Of a stretch of DNA of 64,000 nt, positions 51,739-60,130 are shown piece after piece (positions within the stretch are counted from its first letter, which is position 1; every line of letters begins with the position of its first letter). Source of the DNA: JAGIBJ01 sp032119795 (GTDB lineage Bacteria > Actinomycetota > Thermoleophilia > Solirubrobacterales > Solirubrobacteraceae); NCBI GenBank assembly GCA_032119795.1, contig JAUMFO010000016.1:1-64000 (forward strand). Direction: 5' to 3'. Both the position numbers and the translations under genes were made by a program. Below the pieces are notes generated by a model, which was given only the letters and a program-made list of their open reading frames with translations, had not been told where the DNA came from and made no database searches.

Positions 51739-53682
51739 CTATCCGCGATTCGCGCGGCGGACGCGGCGCTCGTTGCGCGCTCGGCGCGCGCCGGCCGGCG
51801 TGGCCTTGGTCTCCAGGAACTTCAGCGCCTGCACGTAGAGCAGGCTGGCAGGCCGCGGCGCGATCTCCGCGAGGCGCAGGCCGGCAAGGAACTCCTCGGG
51901 CGTCTCAAAGTCGGGCATGCGCACGCGGACGGAGCCCAGGCCTTGGGCGACGTGGGCATCGGAGCCGGCGCCGGCAGCGAGGCGGTACTTGTGGGCGAAG
52001 CGGCGGGCCTCATCGTTAAACGTGCCGACGGCGACGCGCGGGTTGAAGATCTCGATCGCGTCGAGGTCGTCGAGGACGTCGAGGAGGTGCTCGTAGTCCG
52101 GCACGGCGTGCATGCGGTCGAAGGGGTGCGGCACGTAGACGACGCCACCCTGGCGCTTGATCTCGGCGATCGTCTCCTGCAGCGTGAGGCCACGCGGGAT
52201 CAGCTCCTTGATGAAGAGGCCGATCACCTCGCCCTGATTGGCCGTCTTGACCTCCTCGCCAACGATCACCTTCACGCCGTACTTCTCGGCGAGTTCGGCC
52301 GCCTCCAGCGCGCCGCTGATCACGTTGTGATCGGTCACGGCGATCGCACCCAGGCCCCGCTCGCGCGCCGTGGCCAGCAGCACCTCCACCGGCGTCGCGC
52401 AGTCGTGCGAGTGATCGGTGTGCATGTGCAGATCGACGTCGATCAGGGGGCGGTCACGCAGACGCGCGAGCATCTCGGCCGGCACGGAGGGATCGCGGCG
52501 GCGGGCCAGCAGCGCCCGGTAGGTGTCCTCGACGGCGTCGACCACGCGGGCCGGGCGCTGCTCGGCGCGGACCGTCCCACCCGCGGCGCGCAGGCGCTCC
52601 AGCAGGGCGCGATCGGTGCCGAGCTTGGTGACGGCATCCGCGATCGACGTGGGGCTGCGCACGTCGATCCGCAGGCCGCGGTCGTCCTGGCCAATGACCT
52701 CCAGGTGGGCCGCCAGGCGCGTCGCGATCGGCACGGCGCGGGCCGCGATCGCGCGGACCACCCCAACGGGCGCGGGCTCGGCGCCATCGGAGGCGAAGAT
52801 CGCGACGTCGGCCCACTCCAGCAGCTCGCGCTCCTCCGCAGACGTGCCGCCCGGCAAGAACGTGACCTGCTGAGCGAGGTCGGCGGAGAGCGGCGCCGTG
52901 GCCGACGGGCCTCGGGCGCTCATCAGGCGCGCCTCCCACGGCAGGCCAGAAGAGAGCTCCTTGAACGCGCGCAGGACGGTGCGCATCGCGGCGCGCTCCT
53001 CCTGCTCCACATAGGCGATGCGCAGCGGCGCCGGGGCCTGCTCGGGGTCGGTCGATGCCGGGCTGTGGGCTGCCCGGGCATCGACCGACGACGGCCGCAC
53101 GCCGGGTGCAATAGGGGTGACGGTGCCCCCGAGGAGCGACTCAACCTCGTGGGCGACGACGAGCGACGTGGCCAGGCGGGCGTCGAGGCGACCGAAGCGC
53201 TGCTCGCGCATCCGCTTGGTGATCGGGGCGGAGAGCTGGCGCTGCGGCGAGGCGTGGAACGTCGCGACGTTCAGAGCTCCCGAGGCCTTCAGCGCGCTCG
53301 CCGGGACCGACGGCGGCAGCGGATCATGCAGGTGGCAGAGGTCGAAGGCGACGGCGTCGAAGAGTTCCTCCAGCGCACGGGTCACGTCGACCGGAACCAC
53401 GCCCTCGCGGCGGCCGGCGCGCATCGGCGCCATCGCCTCGCCGATCGCGAGAACGCGGGGCGGCTCGCCAGGCGCGGGCAGGAGAGACACCGGATCGGTG
53501 GCGAGCGCCGAGCGCACGGCACGGATCGCGGCGCGGTCCTTCGACGGCGCAACGATCACGACGCGGTGGCCGCGTTCGGCGAGGCCGTCGGCCAGGAGAC
53601 GCACGTGGCGAGCAGCCTCGTGCTGGTCGTCGATCGGTCGCGGTGAGATCTGGGCGATCAGGAGCGAGCCAGCGTGCTTCAC
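51739..53682 (-). CDS. Glycosyltransferase (GT4-like) fused to a PHP metal hydrolase
   Basis: 647 residues in two halves. Residues 1-390 have a GT-B fold of the GT4 type: ISPRPIDDQHEAARHVRLLADGLAERGHRV at the start, FDLCHLHDPLPPSVPASALKA, and a late segment ADVAIFASDGAEPAPVGVVRAIA in place of the usual E-x7-E. Residues 412-600 form a PHP domain with HMHTDHSHD (419-427), DHN (451-453), PHPFDR (518-523) and GSDAHV (573-578), all metal-binding positions filled. A basic tail follows. Sugar and substrate unknown. Confidence 0.88.
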   Translation of the reverse strand: MKHAGSLLIAQISPRPIDDQHEAARHVRLLADGLAERGHRVVIVAPSKDRAAIRAVRSALATDPVSLLPAPGEPPRVLAIGEAMAPMRAGRREGVVPVDVTRALEELFDAVAFDLCHLHDPLPPSVPASALKASGALNVATFHASPQRQLSAPITKRMREQRFGRLDARLATSLVVAHEVESLLGGTVTPIAPGVRPSSVDARAAHSPASTDPEQAPAPLRIAYVEQEERAAMRTVLRAFKELSSGLPWEARLMSARGPSATAPLSADLAQQVTFLPGGTSAEERELLEWADVAIFASDGAEPAPVGVVRAIAARAVPIATRLAAHLEVIGQDDRGLRIDVRSPTSIADAVTKLGTDRALLERLRAAGGTVRAEQRPARVVDAVEDTYRALLARRRDPSVPAEMLARLRDRPLIDVDLHMHTDHSHDCATPVEVLLATARERGLGAIAVTDHNVISGALEAAELAEKYGVKVIVGEEVKTANQGEVIGLFIKELIPRGLTLQETIAEIKRQGGVVYVPHPFDRMHAVPDYEHLLDVLDDLDAIEIFNPRVAVGTFNDEARRFAHKYRLAAGAGSDAHVAQGLGSVRVRMPDFETPEEFLAGLRLAEIAPRPASLLYVQALKFLETKATPAGARRARNERRVRRANRG

Positions 53683-53755
53683 GAGGCCCGAGTCTACGCG
53701 CGCGAGCGGCCGCCGGGGGCGCCTCCGCGTGACGGGTCGGTCACACTCGCGCCGC

Positions 53756-54877
53756 TCAGCGCAGCTCGCGGCGCCGGTCTCGAGCGGCCGACCCCTCGAT
53801 CGCCCGCTTCACCTCGTACATGCGCTTGTCGGCCAGGCGGACCACGGACCGTGGGGCGAGGTGATCGGCGGGCCACGTTGCGAGGCCGACGCTTCCGATG
53901 GTCGGCAGGCCGTCCCGCTCGAATGCGCGCCGCACCGCGTCGCCGACGTGGCGGCCGGGCCGCGAGACGATGCAGAACTCGTCGCCGCCGGTGCGGTAGA
54001 CCGTCCCGGCATCGTCGACCTCGCTCACCAGATCCCGTGCGGCGGTGATGAGCACCGAGTCGCCCGCGTGGTGGCCGAGGCGGTCGTTGATCGCTTTGAA
54101 GTCGTTGAGGTCGCAGACGGCGATCTCCACGGGATCGCTGCCCGCGCCCGGGAGACCGTCGAGGTCGGCGTCGAAGCGCCGGCGATTCGGCAGGCCGGTC
54201 AGGCTGTCGTGATCGGCGAGGTGCTGGATCTCGGCGGAGTGCTTGCGGGCCGCGCGGAGGGAGACGTGGCGCTCCGTGCGCATGATGGCGGCGACGACCA
54301 GCAAGGCCAGGATCAGCGCGGAGACGCCGCCGACGAGCGCCTGTTGCTCGGCGGCTTCAGCGCGTGCGCGCTCACGGTCGGCGATCTCGTTTGCGAGGTC
54401 TTCGGCTCGGGCGATGAGCGCCAGCAGCATCATCGGGCCGGGCCGCTCGCCGCTGCTGAGCTGGCGCTTGACGCGTTCCAGGACGGCGTCGATCTCGGCG
54501 GTCCGGGTTGGGTCGATCGCGCGGATCGCCTGGAGGCGCTCGCCCGTCAGGCCCATCCCGCGGTTAGCGATCTGGCTCAGCGCGGCCGGATCATTGGCCA
54601 GCAGGTACTGCCCGATCGGCGTGAGTTGCTCGATCGACTGCTCCAGGCGTGCGGCGTAGTTGCGGGCGACCTGCTCTTTGGCGCGCGCGTCTCGCTCACG
54701 CGCATGCAGGGCGAAGAGCGCACCGATCGCGATCACGCTGACGAGCACCGAGAGGGTCAGCCAGGTCCAGCGACCATTTCGCGGGGGTTTCGACAGCACG
54801 ACCCTCTCATCGGCCAGGTCTGATGGTTCCCCCAGTTGGAACCGGTTTGAGTCTGGCCACGGACCGATCGGGCGCAC
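53756..54877 (-). CDS. Diguanylate cyclase with periplasmic sensor region
   Basis: 373 residues. Membrane helices at 38-57 and 181-199 bracket a helical external domain of about 120 residues; a GGDEF domain follows from 215, with the catalytic motif GGDEF at 297-301. The RxxD inhibitory site is missing (the position reads DDAG), unlike the 806-residue cyclase. The external domain is unclassified. Divergent from the M15-like gene. Confidence 0.92.
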   Translation of the reverse strand: MRPIGPWPDSNRFQLGEPSDLADERVVLSKPPRNGRWTWLTLSVLVSVIAIGALFALHARERDARAKEQVARNYAARLEQSIEQLTPIGQYLLANDPAALSQIANRGMGLTGERLQAIRAIDPTRTAEIDAVLERVKRQLSSGERPGPMMLLALIARAEDLANEIADRERARAEAAEQQALVGGVSALILALLVVAAIMRTERHVSLRAARKHSAEIQHLADHDSLTGLPNRRRFDADLDGLPGAGSDPVEIAVCDLNDFKAINDRLGHHAGDSVLITAARDLVSEVDDAGTVYRTGGDEFCIVSRPGRHVGDAVRRAFERDGLPTIGSVGLATWPADHLAPRSVVRLADKRMYEVKRAIEGSAARDRRRELR

Positions 54878-54949
54878 CCGCGCGCCAGTGGTCTCGAACC
54901 CTGGTCCATACCGAGGCCATACGGCGCGGGACCGCTCACCGCGGCGCCG

Positions 54950-55666
54950 ATGAGCCTCCTACCGATGCCCCGCCCCCTCGCCATCCCCCGTCCGCACGCC
55001 TGGCTGCCGGCACCGCTCGCGCTTGCGCTCGCCGTGGTGCTGGTCGTGGCCGCCGCGCTCGCCAGCCCGCTCGTGGCCACCAGCCACGCGGCGCTGCCAC
55101 TCGACACGCCGTTCGCCGAGGTGAGCAACAACCCGGTCGAGTCGCTCATCGACCTGCCGCTCGATCAGCACGCCTATGACCGCGCGACCCGCTGCGTGAA
55201 GAACCCGACCAAGGGCGCCTCAGCCCTGGTGCGCTACCTGCCGCAGCTCTCGCCGCGTGGCGTGAACTGGGGCATCAATCGCTGCGAGAAGTGGGGCAAG
55301 AACTCGGCGTCGCTCCACGCTGAGGGCCGGGCAATCGACTGGCACCTCGACGTGGCCAACAAGGCCGATCGCGCCGACGCCGAGCGCCTCATCCGCACCC
55401 TCCTGGCGCCCGACTCCGCGGGCGAGCCGTTCGCGCTGGCACGCCGCCTCGGCGTGCAGGGCCTCATCTGGGACTGCCGCTCGTGGTGGGGCGGCGACGC
55501 GCTCCAGCGCTACAGCGCCTGCGTCGGCAAGGACGGCAAGTGGAACCCGAAGGTCGACGCGACGACCGCCCACCGCGACCACGTGCACCTCGAGCTCAGC
55601 AAAGCCGGCGCCGCGCTGAAGACCAGCTGGTGGACGGACGGGCCCGGCAAGGCCTACCGCAAGTAG
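54950..55666 (+). CDS. Secreted M15-like zinc peptidase (VanY-like fold)
   Basis: 238 residues. Hydrophobic signal/anchor segment at about 18-46. SLHAEGRAID (121-130) fits the S-x-H-x-x-G-x-A-x-D motif of M15 peptidases with zinc ligands His123 and Asp130; HRDHVHLEL (208-216) gives the closing H-x-H. Such enzymes cut D-Ala-D-Ala or related cell-wall bonds. Four or more cysteines suggest disulphides outside the membrane. Overall similarity is limited to the motifs. Confidence 0.75.
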   Translation: MSLLPMPRPLAIPRPHAWLPAPLALALAVVLVVAAALASPLVATSHAALPLDTPFAEVSNNPVESLIDLPLDQHAYDRATRCVKNPTKGASALVRYLPQLSPRGVNWGINRCEKWGKNSASLHAEGRAIDWHLDVANKADRADAERLIRTLLAPDSAGEPFALARRLGVQGLIWDCRSWWGGDALQRYSACVGKDGKWNPKVDATTAHRDHVHLELSKAGAALKTSWWTDGPGKAYRK

Positions 55667-55756
55667 CCGCCGACGCCAGGCCGCAGACGCCGCGCCCCCG
55701 ACGTACCCTGGACCCCGAAACCGCCCCGCAGCCGCGGGCACACACGGGGGAACCAC

Positions 55757-56305
55757 ATGACCGCACCGCAATCGCTGCCTGAGATTCCGGGCCAGGCCGC
55801 CATCGCCGCACCCGACCCAAACACGGCCGTCCTGCGCAGCCTGGGTCGCTGCTTCGGGCTGACGCTCATCAGCGGCGGCCTGTGGGCGTTTGCGTGGATC
55901 TACCACCAGGCGAAGGAGGTCTCGCCGCGCGTCGGCGAGCAAGCCAGCGCCGGTGGGCGCACGTTCGGCGCGCTGATCCCGATCGTCAACTACTTCGTCA
56001 TCTACTGGTCGTGGCGAGACATCGACCGCTACGCCAAGCAGTCCGGCACGCAGGGCATCCCGGTCGTGCTGTTCCTGATCCTGTCGATCTTCATCAGCCC
56101 GCTGGCGATCGTCTTCTACTTCATCACGCAGTCCCGGCTCAACGCCGCCCATCTCGCGGCGACCGGCGGCACCGCCACCAAGGCACCGATGTATAGGGCC
56201 GACTGGATCGCCGTCGGCCTGGGCATCCTCGGCGTGATCCTGGGGTTCCTGCTCGCCGTGCTGCTCATCGCCAACTCCGACACGACCACCACGGTCAGCT
56301 ACTAG
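55757..56305 (+). CDS. DUF4234 membrane protein
   Basis: 182 residues. Helices at about 32-48, 76-90, 105-125 and 150-172. The family stretch FGLTLISGGLWAFAWIYHQAKEV and the later WSWRDIDRYAKQSG are typical of DUF4234. Unknown function. Its stop overlaps the end of the convergent ferric-importer ATPase gene by 4 nt. Confidence 0.85.
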   Translation: MTAPQSLPEIPGQAAIAAPDPNTAVLRSLGRCFGLTLISGGLWAFAWIYHQAKEVSPRVGEQASAGGRTFGALIPIVNYFVIYWSWRDIDRYAKQSGTQGIPVVLFLILSIFISPLAIVFYFITQSRLNAAHLAATGGTATKAPMYRADWIAVGLGILGVILGFLLAVLLIANSDTTTTVSY

Positions 56306-57387
56306 CCCGCTGGCACGACCGTCGCCGGGCCGTCGAGCCGCACCTGCACGGCGTCGCCGACCTGAAAGCCAGGGTGGCCGAGGCGCCGGGACCGCAAGGT
56401 AAGGCCACCGGCGAGTTCGACCGTCAGGAGCTGGTCGTGCCCGAAGTACTCACGCTCACGCACGACGCCCCGGACGACCGGGGCGTCGGCGGGGCCGGCG
56501 GTTGGCATGGGCGCCGCGTCCTCCGCGCGCAGCGACACGCTCTCGGGTCGAACGAGCACGTCGACGGCGCCGTCGAGGCCGCCGGCCGGGACGTCGGCCA
56601 GCACCGTCGACACCGTGCCGTCGCGAGCCTCACCCGGGAGCACGTCGATCTCGCCGAGGAACGCGCCGACCCAGCGCGAGCTGGGCGCGAGGTAGACCTC
56701 CTCGGGCGTGCCGACCTGCTCGACCTGCCCGGCCCGCATGACGGCCACGCGGTCGGCCATCGAGAGGGCCTCATCCTGGTCGTGCGTCACCAGCAGGGCG
56801 CTCACGCCGGCCTCGCGCAGCAGCCGGCGCACCTCGCCGCGAACCTCCGTCCGCAGGGCGGCATCCAGGTTGGAGAACGGCTCGTCGAGGAGCACCACCG
56901 CTGGCGAGGGCGCCAGCGCGCGGGCGAGCGCGACACGTTGCTGCTGGCCGCCGCTGAGCTCGTCCGGGCGGCGGTGGCCGAGGCCCGTCAACCCGACGAG
57001 CTTCAGGACCTCGTCGACGCGCCGCCGATCAGGTTTGCGTCCGAGCGCGTAGCCGACGTTGGCCGCGACGTCGAGGTGCGGGAAGAGGGCGTAGTCCTGG
57101 AAGACCATGCCGAGGCGGCGCGTCTCCGGAGCGGCATGCACGCCGGCCTCTGCGTCGACGACGGTGCGGCCACTGATCGAGATCCGGCCGGCGTCGGCAC
57201 GCTCAAAGCCAGCCAGCAGGCGAAGCAGGGTCGTCTTGCCGCAGCCACTGGGCCCCAGCAGCGCAAGGATCTCGCCGCGGCGCACGGTGAGGTCGAAGCC
57301 GCGCACGGCATCCACATCGCCGTAGGCCTTCGCGACGCCTGAGCAGGCGATGGCGCAGGTGGTGGCGGCGGAGTCGAGCGGAGGCAT
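56302..57387 (-). CDS. fbpC: Ferric-iron ABC importer ATPase (FbpC-like)
   Basis: 361 residues. Walker A GPSGCGKT (45-52), signature LSGGQQQRVALARAL, Walker B VVLLDEPFSNLD, H-loop VTHDQDE. The C-terminal part (about 240-361) is the TOBE/regulatory domain seen in FbpC/PotA ATPases. Lies 15 nt after the permease gene, in the order expected for a FbpABC or SfuABC operon. Confidence 0.92.
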   Translation of the reverse strand: MPPLDSAATTCAIACSGVAKAYGDVDAVRGFDLTVRRGEILALLGPSGCGKTTLLRLLAGFERADAGRISISGRTVVDAEAGVHAAPETRRLGMVFQDYALFPHLDVAANVGYALGRKPDRRRVDEVLKLVGLTGLGHRRPDELSGGQQQRVALARALAPSPAVVLLDEPFSNLDAALRTEVRGEVRRLLREAGVSALLVTHDQDEALSMADRVAVMRAGQVEQVGTPEEVYLAPSSRWVGAFLGEIDVLPGEARDGTVSTVLADVPAGGLDGAVDVLVRPESVSLRAEDAAPMPTAGPADAPVVRGVVREREYFGHDQLLTVELAGGLTLRSRRLGHPGFQVGDAVQVRLDGPATVVPAG

Positions 57388-57402
57388 GGAGCGGGCGGGC
57401 GC

Positions 57403-58896
57403 TTAGCGATCGCGCGCGAGGAGCGCGAAGAGCGGCGGGGCACTGACGGCCAACAGTACGAGAGCGGGGATCGCACCGGCCTCAAACACCGACGCGTTGG
57501 TCTGGCGCCAGATCTCGGTCGAGAGGGTGCCGAAGCCCGTCGGCGCGAGCAGGATGATCGTCGGCAGCTCTTTGATCGTGGTGAGGAACACGAGGGCGGC
57601 GCCGGCAAGCGTGGCGCCGCGGGCCAGCGGCGCAGTGATCGTCGCCCAGACCTCCAGGGGACCGCGACCCGCCGACCGCCCGGCCTCCTCGACCGACCGC
57701 GGCACCTGCAGCAGCCCGGTGCGCATCGGCCCGAGCGCGAGCGGCAGGAAGTGCACGACGAGGGCAAAGATCACGATCCCGAGCGTCTGGTAGGCCCACG
57801 GCGCCACCCGCGTGCCAAAGAAGACGAGCGAGAGCGCGACGACGATCCCGGGCAGCACGTAGCCGCTGGAGCTGATCGCCTCGACCGTCCGCGTGCGTCG
57901 ACCCGGGTAGCGGGCGCCGAGGAGCGCAACCGGCAGGGCCACCACCACAGCCACGGTGGCAGCGAGTCCGGCCGTCAGCAGCGAGTTCATGGCCCCATCG
58001 GCGATCCGCGGCCAATCCGGCGAGCCGGCGAGCGCCCGGCCCGACCACACCAGCAGGGTGCCGATCGGGAGCACGAGCGCGATGCCGACGACGGCGGAGC
58101 AAAACAGCAGCGCCGGCCAACGCCAGCGCCCAAGCGCCACCGGCCGAGCGACCCGAGCGGTGCCCGGCGAGCTGCGAGGCGAGCTGCGGCGATCCCGCAG
58201 GCGCCCCTCGGCGAAGTAGAGCACGAGCATCACGACCACCAGCAGCGCGGCGAGCGTTGCGGCACCGGTGCGATCAAAGCTTGCGCGGTAGGACTGGTAG
58301 ATCACGCGGGTGAACGCGTCGAAGCGCAGGATCGAGACGGCGCCGAAGTCCGCCAGCGTGTAGAGGACGGCCAACAGCGCGCCGGCGCCGATCGCCGGGA
58401 CGAGCTGCGGGAGCGTCACCGTCAGGAACACCGAGAGCGGGCTGCGCCCCATGCCTGCGGCCGCCTCCTCCAGCGCGGGATCGAGTCGCCGCAGGGTCGC
58501 GCGGACGGGCAGGAGCACGAGCGGGTAGGTGAAGAGGGTGAGCACCAACCAGGCGCCGGTGAACCCGTAGACCCACTGCGTCTGGGCGATCACGCCGCCG
58601 GGCCCCAGGGCGCTGACGAACAGGTAGGCCCCGATGTAGCTCGGGACGACGAACGGGAGCACCACGAGGGCCGTCCAGACGCGCCGGCCCGGCAGATCGG
58701 TGCGGGTCGTCAGCCAAGCGAGGGTGACGGCCAGCAGCGTGGTCGTCGTCGCGACGGCGGCCGCCAGGAGCAGGGAGCGGCCCAGGAGTGCCGCGGTGCG
58801 CGGGCGCCACAGCGCCTCCCAGGCGGCCTGGGGATCGCTGGCGATCACGATCCCCAGATACACCAGCGGCACGGCCATCGCGGCCGCGCAGATCAC
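57403..58896 (-). CDS. fbpB: Ferric-iron ABC importer permease (FbpB-like)
   Basis: 497 residues from GTG 58896. Two fused permease halves with about twelve helices; each has the EAA-type loop (LEEAAAGMGRSPLSVFLTVTLPQLVP and VEEAAGRSAGRGPLEVWATITAPLAR). The first helix starts abruptly after this GTG. The frame stays open upstream to a CTG at 58977 that overlaps the fbpA stop; that longer version adds a basic stretch (APRIRRGR) before the first helix, typical of permease N-termini. Which start is used is unsettled. Confidence 0.9.
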   Translation of the reverse strand: MICAAAMAVPLVYLGIVIASDPQAAWEALWRPRTAALLGRSLLLAAAVATTTTLLAVTLAWLTTRTDLPGRRVWTALVVLPFVVPSYIGAYLFVSALGPGGVIAQTQWVYGFTGAWLVLTLFTYPLVLLPVRATLRRLDPALEEAAAGMGRSPLSVFLTVTLPQLVPAIGAGALLAVLYTLADFGAVSILRFDAFTRVIYQSYRASFDRTGAATLAALLVVVMLVLYFAEGRLRDRRSSPRSSPGTARVARPVALGRWRWPALLFCSAVVGIALVLPIGTLLVWSGRALAGSPDWPRIADGAMNSLLTAGLAATVAVVVALPVALLGARYPGRRTRTVEAISSSGYVLPGIVVALSLVFFGTRVAPWAYQTLGIVIFALVVHFLPLALGPMRTGLLQVPRSVEEAGRSAGRGPLEVWATITAPLARGATLAGAALVFLTTIKELPTIILLAPTGFGTLSTEIWRQTNASVFEAGAIPALVLLAVSAPPLFALLARDR

Positions 58897-58912
58897 GGCA
58901 GCCGCCAGCAGC

Positions 58913-58943
58913 GGCGCGGGCGTCTCAGCGAGACGCCCGCGCC
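58913..58943 (-). terminator. Hairpin between fbpA and fbpB
   Basis: Perfect 14-bp arms GGCGCGGGCGTCTC and complement (58913-58926, 58930-58943), loop AGC. No T-run follows. In many SBP-permease operons a stem-loop at this position protects the abundant binding-protein mRNA and limits permease expression; that role is inferred from position. If fbpB starts at the CTG upstream, the hairpin lies inside coding sequence. Confidence 0.7.
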
Positions 58944-58973
58944 GGATGCGAGGGGCTACTGCAGCGGGTGCGA

Positions 58974-60014
58974 TCAGAGCACGCCCGACTGCTCGATCAG
59001 CTCGAGCGTGCCCTGGAGGTCGTCGAGGTTGCTGAGATCAAGATCCGGCTGCTCGATGCTGTCGAGCGCCGGGACGCCGGTCGGCGCCGGCGTGGTGCCA
59101 GCGAGCGGGTACTCAAACGTCTTGTCGGCGAAGTACTTCTGCGACGCGTCGGAGAGCAGGAAGTCGACGAGCTGGGTGCCGGCGGCGGTGTTCTCCGACG
59201 ACTTCAGCACGCCGGCACTGGCGACGTTCACGAGCGCGCCCGGGTCACCACCAGGGAAGAAGTGCAGGCCGACGGGATAGTCGTCGCCCTCTTTGCTGGC
59301 CGCGTCGAGCACGTAGTAGTGGTTGATCAGGCCAGCCTGGATCTCGCCGCTGGCGATCGCGTCACGCACGAGGCCGTTCTTCTCGTAGGCCTTGGCGCCG
59401 TTGGCCTTCATGTCTTTGAGCCACTGCTCGGCCACGTCGTCACCCTTGGTGAGGCGCAGAGCCGTCACGAACGACTGGAACGAGGCGTTCGTCGGCGCCC
59501 AGCCGACCTTGCCCTTCCACTCCGGGCCCGTCAGGTCCATCACGCTGTCCGGGAGGTCGGCTTCTTTGAGCTCGCGGGTGTCGTAGGCGAGCACGCGGGC
59601 GCGTGCCGAGGTGCCCGTCCAGGTGCCGTCGGCGCTGCGGTAGCGGTCCTCGACGCGATCGAGTGTGGCTGGCGGCAGGTCGGCGAGCTGGCCGGCCTTG
59701 TGGAGGGCGCCAAGGGCGCCAGCGTCCTGGCCGAAGAACACGTCGGCGGGGGAGTTGTCTCCCTCTTCGCGGATCGTGGCGGCCAGCTCCGCCGTGTCGC
59801 CGTAGCGCACGTTGAGCTTGATCCCAGACTCGGTCTCAAAGGTCTTGAGCAGCGGCGCGACGAGCTCCTCGTCGCGGCCGGAGTAGACCGTCAGCTCCTT
59901 CGTCGCGGCGGCAGGCGTCGACGCCGTCGTCGATTCGTCGTCGCCGCAGCCGGCAAAGGCCAGCGACGCCGCAGCGGCAAGTGCCGCGCAGAGACTCGAA
60001 GTGGACCGCTTCAT
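58974..60014 (-). CDS. fbpA: Ferric-iron-binding lipoprotein of the ABC importer (FbpA-like)
   Basis: 346 residues from ATG 60014, with GGAG at a suitable distance. Lipobox FAGC puts the acylated cysteine at 23. Then ELTVYSGRDEELVAPLLKTFETESGI as in ferric-binding proteins, DVFFGQDAGALGAL, and a paired-tyrosine segment NHYYVLDA near 235, matching the Tyr-Tyr iron ligands of FbpA. Anchored outside the cell; captures Fe3+ for FbpBC. The metal box at 60065-60078 lies 50 nt upstream. Confidence 0.93.
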   Translation of the reverse strand: MKRSTSSLCAALAAAASLAFAGCGDDESTTASTPAAATKELTVYSGRDEELVAPLLKTFETESGIKLNVRYGDTAELAATIREEGDNSPADVFFGQDAGALGALHKAGQLADLPPATLDRVEDRYRSADGTWTGTSARARVLAYDTRELKEADLPDSVMDLTGPEWKGKVGWAPTNASFQSFVTALRLTKGDDVAEQWLKDMKANGAKAYEKNGLVRDAIASGEIQAGLINHYYVLDAASKEGDDYPVGLHFFPGGDPGALVNVASAGVLKSSENTAAGTQLVDFLLSDASQKYFADKTFEYPLAGTTPAPTGVPALDSIEQPDLDLSNLDDLQGTLELIEQSGVL

Positions 60015-60064
60015 CAGACAAGGCTCCTCGGGGTGACGGGTGGCCTCCAGGAAGGTCACCCTAC

Positions 60065-60078
60065 TTAGGTGAACCTTA
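60065..60078 (-). promoter_or_regulatory. Candidate metal-responsive box upstream of fbpA
   Basis: TTAGGTGAACCTTA on the plus strand, a near-palindrome with AGGT-GA-ACCT centre. 12 of 14 positions match the box at FTR1 (19631-19644). A second, weaker AAGGTCACC lies at 60052-60060. Placement 50 nt before the start codon fits a repressor site at the promoter. Confidence 0.55.
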
Positions 60079-60130
60079 CACCTCCGACTCAATTCCCGAC
60101 TTGACGAGTCGGAATATTGATTCCGGCGGG

